Origin: Actinokineospora terrae
Lineage (GTDB): Bacteria > Actinomycetota > Actinomycetes > Mycobacteriales > Pseudonocardiaceae
DNA length: 64,000 bases
Assembly (NCBI RefSeq): GCF_900111175.1
Contig: NZ_FOGI01000001.1
Coordinates: 372,001 to 436,000 of the forward strand
Direction: 5' to 3'
This document shows, piece by piece, positions 9,214 to 17,907 of the stretch. The notes under the pieces are model-generated. The model was given only the letters and a program-made list of their open reading frames with translations, searched no databases and was not told where the DNA came from. Both the position numbers and the translations under genes were made by a program. Position 1 is the first letter of the stretch, and each line of letters starts with the position of its first letter.

Positions 9214-9379
9214 GGCGGATACACCATTCGACACCCGCGGGAGTTCCCCCGCCCCACACCGCCGCGGCGGGCCGCCCGGCCGGGTCCCCTCCCGACCGCC
9301 CCCTCCATGAGCATCCAGCTCCGAGCCAGGGGCTCGTGGCGACTTCCCACGGTAGTGGCCGCGCGGACCCGGGACAAGG

Positions 9380-10036
9380 TCAGGCCACCAAGTCGTGCGG
9401 CCGGACGGCGGCCGAGGTCCACAGCCGTTCCCCGCCGGAGGAGTCCGCGTGGGCGCGCAGCACCGGCAGGACCTCGGCGGGCAGTTGCGACGGGAAGAAC
9501 TGGACGCCCTTCTCCTTCATAGCCCAGTCCACAGTGACAACGGTCGAGGTCTCCCCGTGCCGGTCGCCCGACCCGAGCGCGTACGGCAGGTCCTCGTACC
9601 ACACGAAGGGCAGGTCCACAGTGGAGCAGGCGGCGCGCACGGCGGCGTGGTCGACGTGACCGCCGATGGCCAGAGGGGCGAACACCAGGTCAGGCCGGAC
9701 GTCCCCGATGGCCGCCCGCAGCAGTGCCGACACCGGCGCCACCACCTCGGGCTCCGGTGCCGCGCCCATCTCCGTCTCGTCGGTGAACCCGCGCAGGCTC
9801 GCGTCCGGCAGGTCGTGCCGCACCAAGCGCACGCCTGCCCACGCGGCCCAGGCGTCCTCTTCGGCGGCCCGAACACCGGCCGCGGCAGGAGAGTCGTGCG
9901 TGGCATCCCCCGGCGCGTAACGGGTCTGACCGAAGAACGTCACCCCGAACACGTCCGCCCGCAACCGCGCCACGGTCCCGCCCAGCGACCACGCGAGGTC
10001 GTCCGGGTGGGGCGAGAGCAACAGGACCCGGGCCAT
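9380..10036 (-). CDS. PIG-L family N-acetyl-aminosugar deacetylase
   Basis: A 218-residue LmbE/PIG-L zinc deacetylase. The N-terminal SPHPDD motif holds the metal-binding His and Asp, and GGHVDH supplies the second metal site. In 2-deoxystreptamine pathways the BtrD/NeoD enzyme of this family removes the acetyl group from 2'-N-acetylparomamine, and that is the most likely role here. The ATG overlaps the kinase stop by one base (TGATG), so translation is probably coupled with the resistance kinase and aminotransferase upstream. The residue after the DD pair is Leu rather than the usual Glu, a minor departure. Mycothiol-pathway deacetylases share the fold, but the neighbours argue against that role. 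Confidence 0.83.
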   Translation of the reverse strand: MARVLLLSPHPDDLAWSLGGTVARLRADVFGVTFFGQTRYAPGDATHDSPAAAGVRAAEEDAWAAWAGVRLVRHDLPDASLRGFTDETEMGAAPEPEVVAPVSALLRAAIGDVRPDLVFAPLAIGGHVDHAAVRAACSTVDLPFVWYEDLPYALGSGDRHGETSTVVTVDWAMKEKGVQFFPSQLPAEVLPVLRAHADSSGGERLWTSAAVRPHDLVA

Positions 10037-10773
10037 CAGAAGAACTCGTCCAGCAGCCGGTAGTACCGCTCCCGCTCCGCGTCGAACCCCACCCCGTACA
10101 CCTCCAGCACCGACCGGCCCGCGTCCCGGACCAGGACCGCCAGGTCGCGCCACGGATCGGCCATCCCGAGCCGACCGACGTCGATGACCCCGGTCAGCTC
10201 GTAGGTCGACGGGTCGATGAGCACGTTGTCCAGTCCGAGGTCTCCGTGGCACACGACCAGGTCCTCGGGCGGCACCGGCAACCCGGACAGCTTCTCCAGC
10301 AGCCGCTGCCCCGACCACCCGTCGTGCTCGGGATCCAGGTCGTCCAGGTCGACCACGCCCGACGCGACCGCCCGCCGCGCCCAGTCGGTGGTCACCGTCA
10401 GCGAACCGTCGAACGGGCAGTCGCGCAGGGCGTGCAGCGACCGGGTGAACTCGGCCACCGTGGCGACCGCCCGCGCCCGGTCCGGGGCGGTGTCCGCCGG
10501 GATGCCCGGGACCTCGGTCATCACCATCCAGGACTGCTCGTCCGACGCGCCGACCTCGATGACCTCCGGGACCGGGAAACCCCGCTCCTGCAACCAGGCC
10601 AGCCGCGCGGCCTCGTTGGACGGGTTGAACCGGAAGTCGTCCGCGCGCCGGGGCGGGGTCGTCTTCACGTACAGCGTCGACCGGCCCTCGACCCGGTACA
10701 CCCGCGTCCCGTACGACCGGGACGCGACGGTGCGCCACCGGCCGCGCAGGCTCAGGGTCGGCGGCGTGGTCAT
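10036..10773 (-). CDS. APH(3')-type aminoglycoside phosphotransferase (self-resistance)
   Basis: A 245-residue kinase of the aminoglycoside O-phosphotransferase family. It shows the ATP-site Lys in LYVKT (Lys37), the catalytic loop CHGDLGLDN with Asp178 and Asn183, and the metal-binding Asp198 in VIDVGRLG followed by ADPWRD. The IDxGRxGxAD pattern is typical of APH(3'), which phosphorylates the 3'-OH of neamine-type drugs. The start overlaps the aminotransferase stop (ATGA) and its stop overlaps the deacetylase start, which fixes it in a three-gene operon of the pathway. It is most likely self-resistance, though in butirosin-type pathways such a kinase can also act during biosynthesis. Confidence 0.87.
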   Translation of the reverse strand: MTTPPTLSLRGRWRTVASRSYGTRVYRVEGRSTLYVKTTPPRRADDFRFNPSNEAARLAWLQERGFPVPEVIEVGASDEQSWMVMTEVPGIPADTAPDRARAVATVAEFTRSLHALRDCPFDGSLTVTTDWARRAVASGVVDLDDLDPEHDGWSGQRLLEKLSGLPVPPEDLVVCHGDLGLDNVLIDPSTYELTGVIDVGRLGMADPWRDLAVLVRDAGRSVLEVYGVGFDAERERYYRLLDEFF

Positions 10774-12116
10774 CCGGTGACCGCGGTGGCGGACGTTCCC
10801 GCCGAGGGATCGCGGCGCGCCATCAGCTCGACGGTCTCCTCGATGCGCGCCAACACCGGCGGGGTGTCGTGCGGTGAGCCGCCGAACGCGTCCAGGGCGA
10901 AGCCGAGCCTCAACTCCTCGGACAGCTCACCCGGCTCGATGTCGGTCGTGGCCGCCACCGCGCGAGCGCCCTTCTCGAAGGCCTCCAGCGCGTGGTCCAC
11001 ATCGGACTGGGTGAACGCGGCGGTCACCATCTGGGTGCCGCTGTCCTCGAACCAGGCGCCGTGCTCGTAGGCGGCGGCGTAGATGTCCCAGGACAGCTGC
11101 TCGGACGGCGTGACCACGTCGAACATCATGTTCGGGCCGGTGACGTACGCCGGGATGCCGACCTCGCGCAGCACCTCGCGCATGCCGTCCTTGAGCGCCT
11201 GGCCCATCCGCTCGCAGTGCTCGTGCACCGAACCGTCGGCGATCTCGTCGAGCACGGCCAACGCCGCGAACATCGGCGTCAGCTCGCGGTTGTACGTCCC
11301 CGCGATCCCGGCCGCGTCGTAGTAGTCCAGCACGTCCGCGCGCCCCAGGAGGGCGGCGATCGAGTGCCCGTTGCCCAGGCTCTTGCTCATCGTGATCATG
11401 TCGGCGCGCACCCCACCGGACCCGTTGAGCCCACGCGGACCCCAGCGCAGCGCGGTGATGACCTCGTCGATCACGAACAGCACCCCGTGCCGCGCGCACA
11501 GCTCCGCCAGCCGCTGGTGGTAGGCCACGTCGAACCAGGCTGGCTCCGGGGTGATGATCACCGCGGCCACGTCCGCGCCGAACTCGTCGAGGTAGCGGGC
11601 CAGCGCGGTCTCGTTGTAGCCGAAGTTCGCGACCCTGGTCCGCGGGTCGTAGCCCATGTTCCGGTACGGCCGCTGCCACTCGAACCACCCGTGGTACCCG
11701 GCCGTCAGGATCAGATCCCGCCCGGTCGCCGCGCGCGCGATCTGGATCGCCGCCGTCGTCGCCTCCGAGCCGGACTTGCAGAACACCGCCTTCTCCCCGG
11801 CGGGGTAGCGCTCGCACAGCCGCTCCGCCAGCTCGATGCGCTGCGGGGTGATCGTGCTGGCGTACACGACGCCGTGGTCGCGCACCGACCGGACCACGGC
11901 CTCCACCACGGCCGGGTGCTGGTTGCCCAGCAGCAGCGCCCCGCTGGCCGCGGTCACGTCGAGGATCCGGCGACCCTCCACATCGCGCATCCACGACCCG
12001 ACGGCACTGTCGAACACGGACCCGAACCGGGTGCCGATGTCGAACCGCTCCGCCGCGGTCACCCGGCGCGCCCGCTCGATGGTCTCCCGGTTGGACCCGG
12101 TGACGATGGTGGTCAT
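10770..12116 (-). CDS. Class III (GSA-type) aminotransferase 2 of the aminoglycoside cluster
   Basis: A 448-residue PLP enzyme paralogous to the one at 5763-7109, with Asp217 in IDEVI and Lys245 in TMSKSLGNGHS at identical positions. The ATG at 12116 has GGAGAGG six bases upstream; an in-frame TTG two codons earlier is rejected. It leads the aminotransferase-kinase-deacetylase operon. Together with the 6'-oxidase of 13255-14880 it can convert paromamine to neamine (Neo18/BtrB-type transamination). Being tied to kinase and deacetylase makes it the better candidate of the two for the 6' step, but sequence alone does not separate the two paralogues. Confidence 0.86.
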   Translation of the reverse strand: MTTIVTGSNRETIERARRVTAAERFDIGTRFGSVFDSAVGSWMRDVEGRRILDVTAASGALLLGNQHPAVVEAVVRSVRDHGVVYASTITPQRIELAERLCERYPAGEKAVFCKSGSEATTAAIQIARAATGRDLILTAGYHGWFEWQRPYRNMGYDPRTRVANFGYNETALARYLDEFGADVAAVIITPEPAWFDVAYHQRLAELCARHGVLFVIDEVITALRWGPRGLNGSGGVRADMITMSKSLGNGHSIAALLGRADVLDYYDAAGIAGTYNRELTPMFAALAVLDEIADGSVHEHCERMGQALKDGMREVLREVGIPAYVTGPNMMFDVVTPSEQLSWDIYAAAYEHGAWFEDSGTQMVTAAFTQSDVDHALEAFEKGARAVAATTDIEPGELSEELRLGFALDAFGGSPHDTPPVLARIEETVELMARRDPSAGTSATAVTG

Positions 12117-12373
12117 CTGCAACCTCTCCGAACGGACCCGACGCGGGAAGGCGGCACGGGAGCGGGGTGGTCAACTCGGGTGCCACGAACCGGCCCCGGT
12201 GCTCGCGGACACTACCCGAGCGGACACCCGCGCATCCAGGTTTTCGGCGCAGGGGAGCCGGATAGCCCAACAGCGGCGTCCGAACGCCCCCAGTTGCCCG
12301 GAAACGCCGCGGTAACCCGGCGGCGCGGGATAACTTGGTCCGGAAGGGACCGTCCGGCGAGGAAGGATGTCCA

Positions 12374-13285
12374 GTGGCCGCACCGGTGGCGCAACCGACT
12401 CTGCCCATGCCCGGGTTCACACCCGAGCGAGTCCACGACCCGGACGCGTTCCTCAGCCGCTGGGTGTACGACAACCCCGCGCTGGCTGCCCGGCGCGACC
12501 TGTTCACCCGCTGGCTCACCGACCCGACCCCACGCGAGGACATCGCCGAGCAGGTGGGTGTCCCACTGGGGGAGTTGTTGCGGTCGTTCAACTCCACCGC
12601 GCCGTTGGGCGAGCCGCTGCCGTTCGGCTACCGGTCCGCTCCCTTCGCGACGGTGTCCATGGCCGGGACCTGCGACGATGTCGCCGATGGCCGCTGGCCG
12701 CTGTTCGGCACCCCGATGACGCTGCGGTGCTACCTGCGCGACCTCTCCCTGTTGCCCCAGGACATGGTGGAAGCGGCGGACTGGAACTTCATGGACGCGG
12801 GCTTACCCGGCTTTCTCGGCTACCTCTACGGCTCCGTCCACGAAGGCACGCTCTACCTGGCAGGCCTGCAAAGCGACCTCGGGGTGCGCTACAGCTACCT
12901 GTTCCAGGGCCGCGGCGGGGGCACCGAGGTGCGTGTGGGTGACGACGTGGTCGAGCGCCCCGCCGAGGAGATGGTCGCGGCGTACGGTCGGTACGTCCCG
13001 GTGCTGCGCCGCACCTTCCAGCGCTACTGGATCCAGATCATGCTCGGTGCCGCCGTCACCTGGGCGCGTTCGGCCGGGGTGAGCCGGATCGGCATCCTGC
13101 GCTTCCCGTTCCGTTCCGAGGAAGACGTCCAGGGCCACGTGGTCCGGAGGGTCTACGCCGAGCTGCCGGAGCGCGTCTCGGGTGTGGACGAGACCGTGCG
13201 GGTGGGCGATGAGAGCCACCTGTACTCGGTGGCCCCCATCGCCTCCGTCGAGTCCTACCTCGGCACCAGGTTCAGCAGGCCCTGA
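12374..13285 (+). CDS. Unrecognised protein in the aminoglycoside cluster (TTA codon)
   Basis: A 303-residue protein I cannot place in a family. GTG at 12374 follows GAGGAAGGA by about seven bases, so it is a real gene. No signal peptide, membrane segment or familiar cofactor motif is visible; composition is that of a soluble globular protein rich in Tyr, Phe and Arg. Codon 144 is TTA, a rare codon that suggests developmental (bldA) control. The last 31 bases overlap, tail to tail, the 6'-oxidase gene on the other strand. It stands divergent from aminotransferase 2. Position suggests a tailoring or assembly role, but nothing in the sequence proves this. Confidence 0.7.
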   Translation: MAAPVAQPTLPMPGFTPERVHDPDAFLSRWVYDNPALAARRDLFTRWLTDPTPREDIAEQVGVPLGELLRSFNSTAPLGEPLPFGYRSAPFATVSMAGTCDDVADGRWPLFGTPMTLRCYLRDLSLLPQDMVEAADWNFMDAGLPGFLGYLYGSVHEGTLYLAGLQSDLGVRYSYLFQGRGGGTEVRVGDDVVERPAEEMVAAYGRYVPVLRRTFQRYWIQIMLGAAVTWARSAGVSRIGILRFPFRSEEDVQGHVVRRVYAELPERVSGVDETVRVGDESHLYSVAPIASVESYLGTRFSRP

Positions 13286-14880
13286 CGGCCGAGGGTCGGT
13301 GCCGCCCCGGGCGTGTGCAGCCCCGAGTCGATGCCGTAGTCGTCGCGCAGCAACCGATGCGCCGTCCGCAGCGCGACAGCCTGGATCGTCAGCGTCGGGT
13401 TCGCACCGCCGGGGAACGGCAGCACCGCCCCGTCGCCGACGTACACGTTGTCGGTGTCGTGCAGGCGGCAGTCCGAAGTGGTCACACTCGTCCGCGGGTC
13501 GTCACCCATGCGACACGTCCCGTGCAGGTGACTGCTCCCCAGCGCCCAGCCCGAGGGTTCCCGCACGGTGACACTGCACCCCGCGGCCTCCAGCATCCGC
13601 GTCCCCTGGTTCATCATGTACTCAAGCCTGGCCAGGTCACGGGGGTGGGCCTGGTAGTCCATCACCACGTCCGTCACCCCGTGCGCGTCCGTACCCGTCC
13701 CGAGCCGCACCCGGTTCGTCGTCTGCGGCTCGTCCGGCACCAGTGCCTCGATGCGCACCAGCTGCTCGGTCGACCGCAACCGGAACGGCCGCTCCGGTCG
13801 GGCCTCGTACAGCAGCCCGCCGATGCCGCCCGGCGCGTGCGGATCCTGGTACAGGTCCGCGACGGCGCAGGTCGAGAACGGCCCGAGACCCATGGTCTCC
13901 CCGCTCAGCTCGCCGACCCCGTTGTACCGGTACCCGACCAGGTACTCGCTCAACTTGAAGCACAGTCCACGGCCGACGAGGTCGTGCGTGTTGCCCAGCC
14001 CGCCCGGGTACTGGTCCGCTGTGGACCGGAGCAGCAACGCGGCCGTCTGCACCGCGTTGGCGCACAACACGAACCGCGAGGCGCGGAACCGGTAGCGCTC
14101 ACCGGTGTCCATCCGCACGCACTCCAGCGACGTCGCCTTGCGGCCCTCCGCCAGCAGCCGCACCGCCTTCATCCCCGCGAACAGCCGCGCGCCGTGCCGC
14201 AGCGCCGGGTCGAGGAACCGCGTCGAGTCGCCCTTGGCGCCCGAGGGGCACGTCCGGCAGATGCACGGAGCGTCCGCCGCACATCCCGGGAGCCCGTTGT
14301 GCGGCAGGCTGTTGAGCGCCAGGGGAGTGGGGAACGGGTTCCACCCCAACGCCGCCGCGCCCTCGGCCAGCAACGCGCCCTCGGCCGAACGCGCCACCGG
14401 CGGCATCGGGTAGGCGCTGGTCGCGGGCAGGGTCGGGTCGGCACCGGCCAGGCCGGAGACCCCGACCAGGTGCTCGACCGCGTGGTAGTACGGGTCGAGC
14501 TCGGTGTGGTCCCACGGCCAGCGCAGCGGCAGCTCGGTGCGCCCCAGCACCGTCTCGGCGTCGAAGTCGACCGGGCGGTTGCGGAAGAAGGCGCCGCCGA
14601 AGAACAGCGTGCCGCCGCCGACGTTGCAGGTCGTCCACGGGTAGCCGATCTTGCCCCAGGTCCCGTTCTCCTGCCGGACCCACGCGGGCTCGGCCGCGGC
14701 GAGCAGGTCGTCGTAGCTGACGTCCGCGGTGACGTGCCCGCCCTGCTCCACGACCACCACCGACAGACCCGCGCGCGCCAACAGCCACGCCGTCGCCGCG
14801 CCGGAGGCACCGCTGCCCACCACGCACACGTCATAGGTCTCGGCCAGCTCGGCCCGCGTCGGGACGGGTCCCAGGTTCAC
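13255..14880 (-). CDS. GMC-family 6'-oxidase (paromamine/6'-hydroxyl dehydrogenase)
   Basis: A 541-residue flavoprotein of the GMC oxidoreductase family. The FAD-binding VVGSGASGAATAWLLARAG lies near residue 17 with VVVVEQGG following. The C-terminal SSHLHGTCRMG holds the conserved catalytic His region, and GDGAVLPFPGGANPT the second FAD contact. It matches Neo11/NeoG and BtrQ, which oxidise the 6'-OH of paromamine to the aldehyde before transamination. The GTG start overlaps the stop of the inosose synthase gene (GTGA), so the two are translationally coupled. A cysteine cluster (CAADAPCICRTC) in the middle is notable and may bind metal. Its 3' end overlaps the gene at 12374-13285. Confidence 0.85.
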   Translation of the reverse strand: MNLGPVPTRAELAETYDVCVVGSGASGAATAWLLARAGLSVVVVEQGGHVTADVSYDDLLAAAEPAWVRQENGTWGKIGYPWTTCNVGGGTLFFGGAFFRNRPVDFDAETVLGRTELPLRWPWDHTELDPYYHAVEHLVGVSGLAGADPTLPATSAYPMPPVARSAEGALLAEGAAALGWNPFPTPLALNSLPHNGLPGCAADAPCICRTCPSGAKGDSTRFLDPALRHGARLFAGMKAVRLLAEGRKATSLECVRMDTGERYRFRASRFVLCANAVQTAALLLRSTADQYPGGLGNTHDLVGRGLCFKLSEYLVGYRYNGVGELSGETMGLGPFSTCAVADLYQDPHAPGGIGGLLYEARPERPFRLRSTEQLVRIEALVPDEPQTTNRVRLGTGTDAHGVTDVVMDYQAHPRDLARLEYMMNQGTRMLEAAGCSVTVREPSGWALGSSHLHGTCRMGDDPRTSVTTSDCRLHDTDNVYVGDGAVLPFPGGANPTLTIQAVALRTAHRLLRDDYGIDSGLHTPGAAPTLGRQGLLNLVPR

Positions 14881-16076
14881 GCGACCTCCCCGTCGGCGCC
14901 GGTCAGCACGGGTTCGCGGCTCTGCACGACCTCCAGCGCCTCCCGGACCTCCGCCAGCCGCACCGCCACCAGCGGCAGCCCCGGGTCGCCCGCGGGCCTG
15001 CCCAGCTCGCGCAGCAGCACGAACGCGATGGACTCCGAGCAGGGCGGCAGGTAGCCGCGCTTGTTGTCGTCGCGCACCACGTCCATCACGTCGTCCACGG
15101 TCAGCCCGGCGGGCAGCCGCAGCGGCGCGCCCAGGGCGCTCACGACCTCTTCGTGCAGTTCGACGATCTCCGCGGGCAGCCAGCCCCTGCGGTGCGCGAT
15201 GGTCGCGGCGACGACCATGCCGAACGCGATCGCCTCGCCGTGGCTGACGCCGTCGTTGCCGCGCCGCCGGTGGTCCGCCAGCTCCACCGCGTGCCCGACC
15301 GTGTGCCCGTACTCCAGCACCAGCCCGGTCCGCTGCTCGCGGGCGTCGTCGACGGTGACACTGCTCTTGGCCCGCACGCTCTCGTCGAGCAGCCACAGCA
15401 GAGCCGCCGGTGTGGACAGCTCGCCGCCCGCGAGCACCTCCCGCAGCCGCGGCAGCGCCTCGGGGCGGATGGCCAGGCAGTTCTTCGCCGCCTCGCACAG
15501 CCCGGAGCGCAGCTCGCGGTCCGGCAGCGTCGCCAGCAGTGCGACGTCGGTGAACACCGCGTACGGCGGCAGGTAGGTGCCGATGTGGTTCTTGCCGATG
15601 GCGCTGTTGATCGCCTGCTTGAGCGAGAGCACCGAGTCCATCGCCGCGGTGGTCGTGGTCGGGATGTGCACCAGCCGCACGCCGCGGAACAGCAGCGCCG
15701 CGATCACCCCGGCCAGGTTGCCCGGCACCCCGCCGCCCAGGCCGACCACCACCGACCGGCGGGTCGCGCCCGCGGCGAGCACCCGCTCCAGGTCGGCGGC
15801 CAGCACCGGCAGCGTCTTCATCGCCTCCCCGGGCGGGTGGCTGATGACCTCGACCCCGGCCAGCGCCCGCAGCCCGGGCAGCAGCGCCTGCCCGTGCAGC
15901 TCGAGCACCGTGTCGTCGGTGACCACGACGAACAGGTCGGCGTCCAGCGCCGCCAGTTCCTGCAGCACCAGGTCGAGGCAGTCGACCCCGTAGTAGTAGG
16001 GGTAGTCGACCTCGCCGATCCTGATCCGCTGGACCTGCCAGCCCCCGGGGACCGCCCCGGCGTCGCGAGTCGCCAT
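14877..16076 (-). CDS. 2-deoxy-scyllo-inosose synthase
   Basis: A 399-residue sugar-phosphate cyclase of the dehydroquinate-synthase fold. It converts glucose 6-phosphate to 2-deoxy-scyllo-inosose, the first step to 2-deoxystreptamine. Landmarks match BtrC/NeoC rather than AroB: GLGGGVPGNLAGV, HIPTTTTAAMDSVLSLKQA, GLCEAAKN, EYGHTVGHAVE (metal ligands) and DNKRGYL. The ATG at 16076 has GGGAG seven bases upstream. It is the first gene of the leftward pair with the 6'-oxidase and faces the radical SAM operon across a 706-base regulatory gap. The presence of the other deoxystreptamine enzymes within 10 kb supports the call strongly. Confidence 0.92.
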   Translation of the reverse strand: MATRDAGAVPGGWQVQRIRIGEVDYPYYYGVDCLDLVLQELAALDADLFVVVTDDTVLELHGQALLPGLRALAGVEVISHPPGEAMKTLPVLAADLERVLAAGATRRSVVVGLGGGVPGNLAGVIAALLFRGVRLVHIPTTTTAAMDSVLSLKQAINSAIGKNHIGTYLPPYAVFTDVALLATLPDRELRSGLCEAAKNCLAIRPEALPRLREVLAGGELSTPAALLWLLDESVRAKSSVTVDDAREQRTGLVLEYGHTVGHAVELADHRRRGNDGVSHGEAIAFGMVVAATIAHRRGWLPAEIVELHEEVVSALGAPLRLPAGLTVDDVMDVVRDDNKRGYLPPCSESIAFVLLRELGRPAGDPGLPLVAVRLAEVREALEVVQSREPVLTGADGEVA

Positions 16077-16197
16077 CCATCATCTCCCATTCGCCCAGTG
16101 GTCAACGCGAATTCGGTGTTCTCGTCTTCTCGCCGGATGAGTCCGAATGGTCCAAGGTTCGGCGCCGGTCGAACATCGCACAGCCCCATTGCGGCGG

Positions 16198-16225
16198 AGC
16201 ATACCGAGTCGCAATTGCGCGTCAC
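16198..16225 (-). promoter_or_regulatory. Candidate promoter for the inosose synthase operon
   Basis: On the minus strand GTGACG (16225-16220) and TATGCT (16203-16198) are spaced by 16 bases, about 120 bases upstream of the synthase start. Assigned by eye; the -35 is imperfect. Confidence 0.3.
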
Positions 16226-16603
16226 AATAAGGACGTGATCACGATTCTGTGGTATGCCCGTCGGGTCGTGCTCGGTAATGGCGCGAGAATTCTCCGGGGA
16301 CACCGTCGGACGTCGGATGAATAGGGGTTGCCGCGGCCTGCGTGCTGGCCCCTGTCGAACCATCCTTACCGGACCGTCAACACCGGGCGCGGACGCCCGG
16401 TGGCCGCGGCCGGGGGCCTGCGCCCGAGCACCCCCCATTGCCCCCGCTGTCCACCCTGGTTCGTTCCCCGGCGGATAACACCAGGTCACAAGCCTGCTTC
16501 GGCGGTGGTGACTGCCGACGCGCCGTCCACTCTAGCTACTCGGCGGCGCGGGTGTGTGCGGTTTGGACCAACTCCCCACCGTCCACTGTGAAAAGTTGAC
16601 GAC

Positions 16604-16639
16604 ACCCACTGCGGTGTTGCCAAAACATTTCCAGTGGGT
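16604..16639. promoter_or_regulatory. Operator-like inverted repeat
   Basis: ACCCACTG (16604-16611) is mirrored by CAGTGGGT (16632-16639) with a 20-base spacer. It lies just upstream of the candidate promoter for the radical SAM operon and could bind a dimeric regulator. No regulator gene is nearby. Confidence 0.33.
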
Positions 16640-16661
16640 TTCACGAATACCGCGAAGTCGC

Positions 16662-16690
16662 TTGCCGAGTTCGCGTGCTCGTGGTCTAGT
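16662..16690 (+). promoter_or_regulatory. Candidate promoter for the radical SAM operon
   Basis: TTGCCG (16662-16667) and TCTAGT (16685-16690) are spaced by 17 bases, about 90 bases upstream of the start at 16783. Assigned by eye. Confidence 0.35.
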
Positions 16691-16782
16691 AGAGGGCGCT
16701 TGAGGAGAGCTTGTCAAGCCCGTCCCTTCCGGCCGTCCTGGCGTCGCGGGGCAGCGCTGCTGCCCTCTTTCGGAGGCATGTA

Positions 16783-17907
16783 ATGGTCCATCTGCCCTTA
16801 CTTCCCGTAGTGCCCAGACATGTCACCGTCTTCGTGAACTGGGCGTGCAACCTGACCTGTCGGGAGTGCTGGATGTACGGCGACTCCTCGGCGGAGAGCA
16901 CCTGGTTGGCCGAGGTGAAGGGCGATCAGGTCAGCATCGAGATGTGGACCGCGATCGTCGACGAACTCGCCGCCGCCGAGGACGGGGTCGGCAAGACCTA
17001 CCTGACGATCATGGGCGGCGAGCCGCTGATGCACCCGGACCTGGTCGAGCTGGTCCGCATCGCCAAGACCAGGATGCCCGACTGCAACCTGGACATGAGC
17101 ACCAACGCCACGCTGCTGCCGCGCTTCGCCGACAAGCTCGTCGAGGCGGGCATCGACGACGTGTACGTCTCCATCGACGGCCCGACCGCCGAGGTGAACA
17201 ACCCCATCCGCGGCCGCAAGTCCTTCGAGCGCGCCGTGGCGGGCATGCAGGCGCTGCAGGAGGCGAGCCGCAAGGCGGGCAAGGGCCCCAAGATCGCGCT
17301 GAACTTCGTGGTGACCGGCATGAACTACGAGCAGCTGCCGGACATGGTGCGGATGGCCGAGGAGTACGGCATCGACGAGCTGACCGTCGGGCTGGCCAGC
17401 TACTTCACCAAGGAGGAGGGCAAGGCCAGCCGCGCGGCGTTCGAGGACGTCACCGGGCGGCCGTTCCTGTCCTGGGCCGGGTACTGCAACGAGCACCAGC
17501 ACGCCAACATCGACCCGGACAAGCTCGAGCAGCTGCTCATCGAGGCCGAGAGCATGTCCGACAAGGTCGAGGTGCTCATCGCCCCGACCCGCTACGACGC
17601 CAAGGCCAAGAGCCGGTTCTTCACCAAGGACTGGCGCGGCATCGTCCGCGACAACACCTGCATGAAGCTGTGGGCGCAGACCACCGTGCTGCCCAACGGC
17701 GACGTGATCAGCTGCACCACCTTCTCCGACACGGTCATGGGCAACATCAAGGGGTCCAGCCTGCGCGAGGTGTTCCACAACGACACCTACGGCCGGATGC
17801 GCGAGACCATCCGCGAGGGCCTGCAGCCCATCTGCCACCGCTGTTGCGAGCTCAACATGGACATCGACGTCGACCCGGCGCTCTACGCGACGGCAGCAGA
17901 GAGGTGA
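16783..17907 (+). CDS. Radical SAM enzyme with SPASM-like C-terminus
   Basis: A 374-residue radical SAM enzyme. The [4Fe-4S] motif is CNLTCREC with Cys22, Cys26 and Cys29, followed by a GGEPL motif. The C-terminal part has CMKLWAQ, a GDVISC segment and CHRCCEL, the cysteine spacing expected of a SPASM/twitch auxiliary cluster. The ATG at 16783 has GGAGG six bases upstream. Codon 6 is TTA, which would make the whole three-gene operon depend on the rare leucyl-tRNA. Known aminoglycoside radical SAM enzymes do dehydrogenation (BtrN), deoxygenation (AprD4) or epimerisation (NeoN). A zinc dehydrogenase already present makes a BtrN role redundant, so C3' deoxygenation or another sugar edit is possible. 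Confidence 0.85.
   Translation: MVHLPLLPVVPRHVTVFVNWACNLTCRECWMYGDSSAESTWLAEVKGDQVSIEMWTAIVDELAAAEDGVGKTYLTIMGGEPLMHPDLVELVRIAKTRMPDCNLDMSTNATLLPRFADKLVEAGIDDVYVSIDGPTAEVNNPIRGRKSFERAVAGMQALQEASRKAGKGPKIALNFVVTGMNYEQLPDMVRMAEEYGIDELTVGLASYFTKEEGKASRAAFEDVTGRPFLSWAGYCNEHQHANIDPDKLEQLLIEAESMSDKVEVLIAPTRYDAKAKSRFFTKDWRGIVRDNTCMKLWAQTTVLPNGDVISCTTFSDTVMGNIKGSSLREVFHNDTYGRMRETIREGLQPICHRCCELNMDIDVDPALYATAAER

Larger units (their letters stand above)
16077..16782. other. 706-base divergent regulatory region
   Basis: Gap between the leftward inosose synthase and rightward radical SAM operons. It is less GC-biased than its surroundings near both ends. It holds candidate promoters in each direction and an 8-base inverted repeat (listed separately). 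Short open frames inside it lack ribosome sites and do not look like genes. Confidence 0.6.

Noticed and set aside
14877..16076. Dehydroquinate synthase (AroB) of the shikimate pathway
   Set aside because: Active-site blocks such as SVLSLKQA and GLCEAAKN, and linkage to the inosose aminotransferase and dehydrogenase, favour inosose synthase.
16711..16782. N-terminal extension of the radical SAM protein from an upstream TTG
   Set aside because: GGAGG is placed correctly for the ATG at 16783, and the extension is not needed for the fold.
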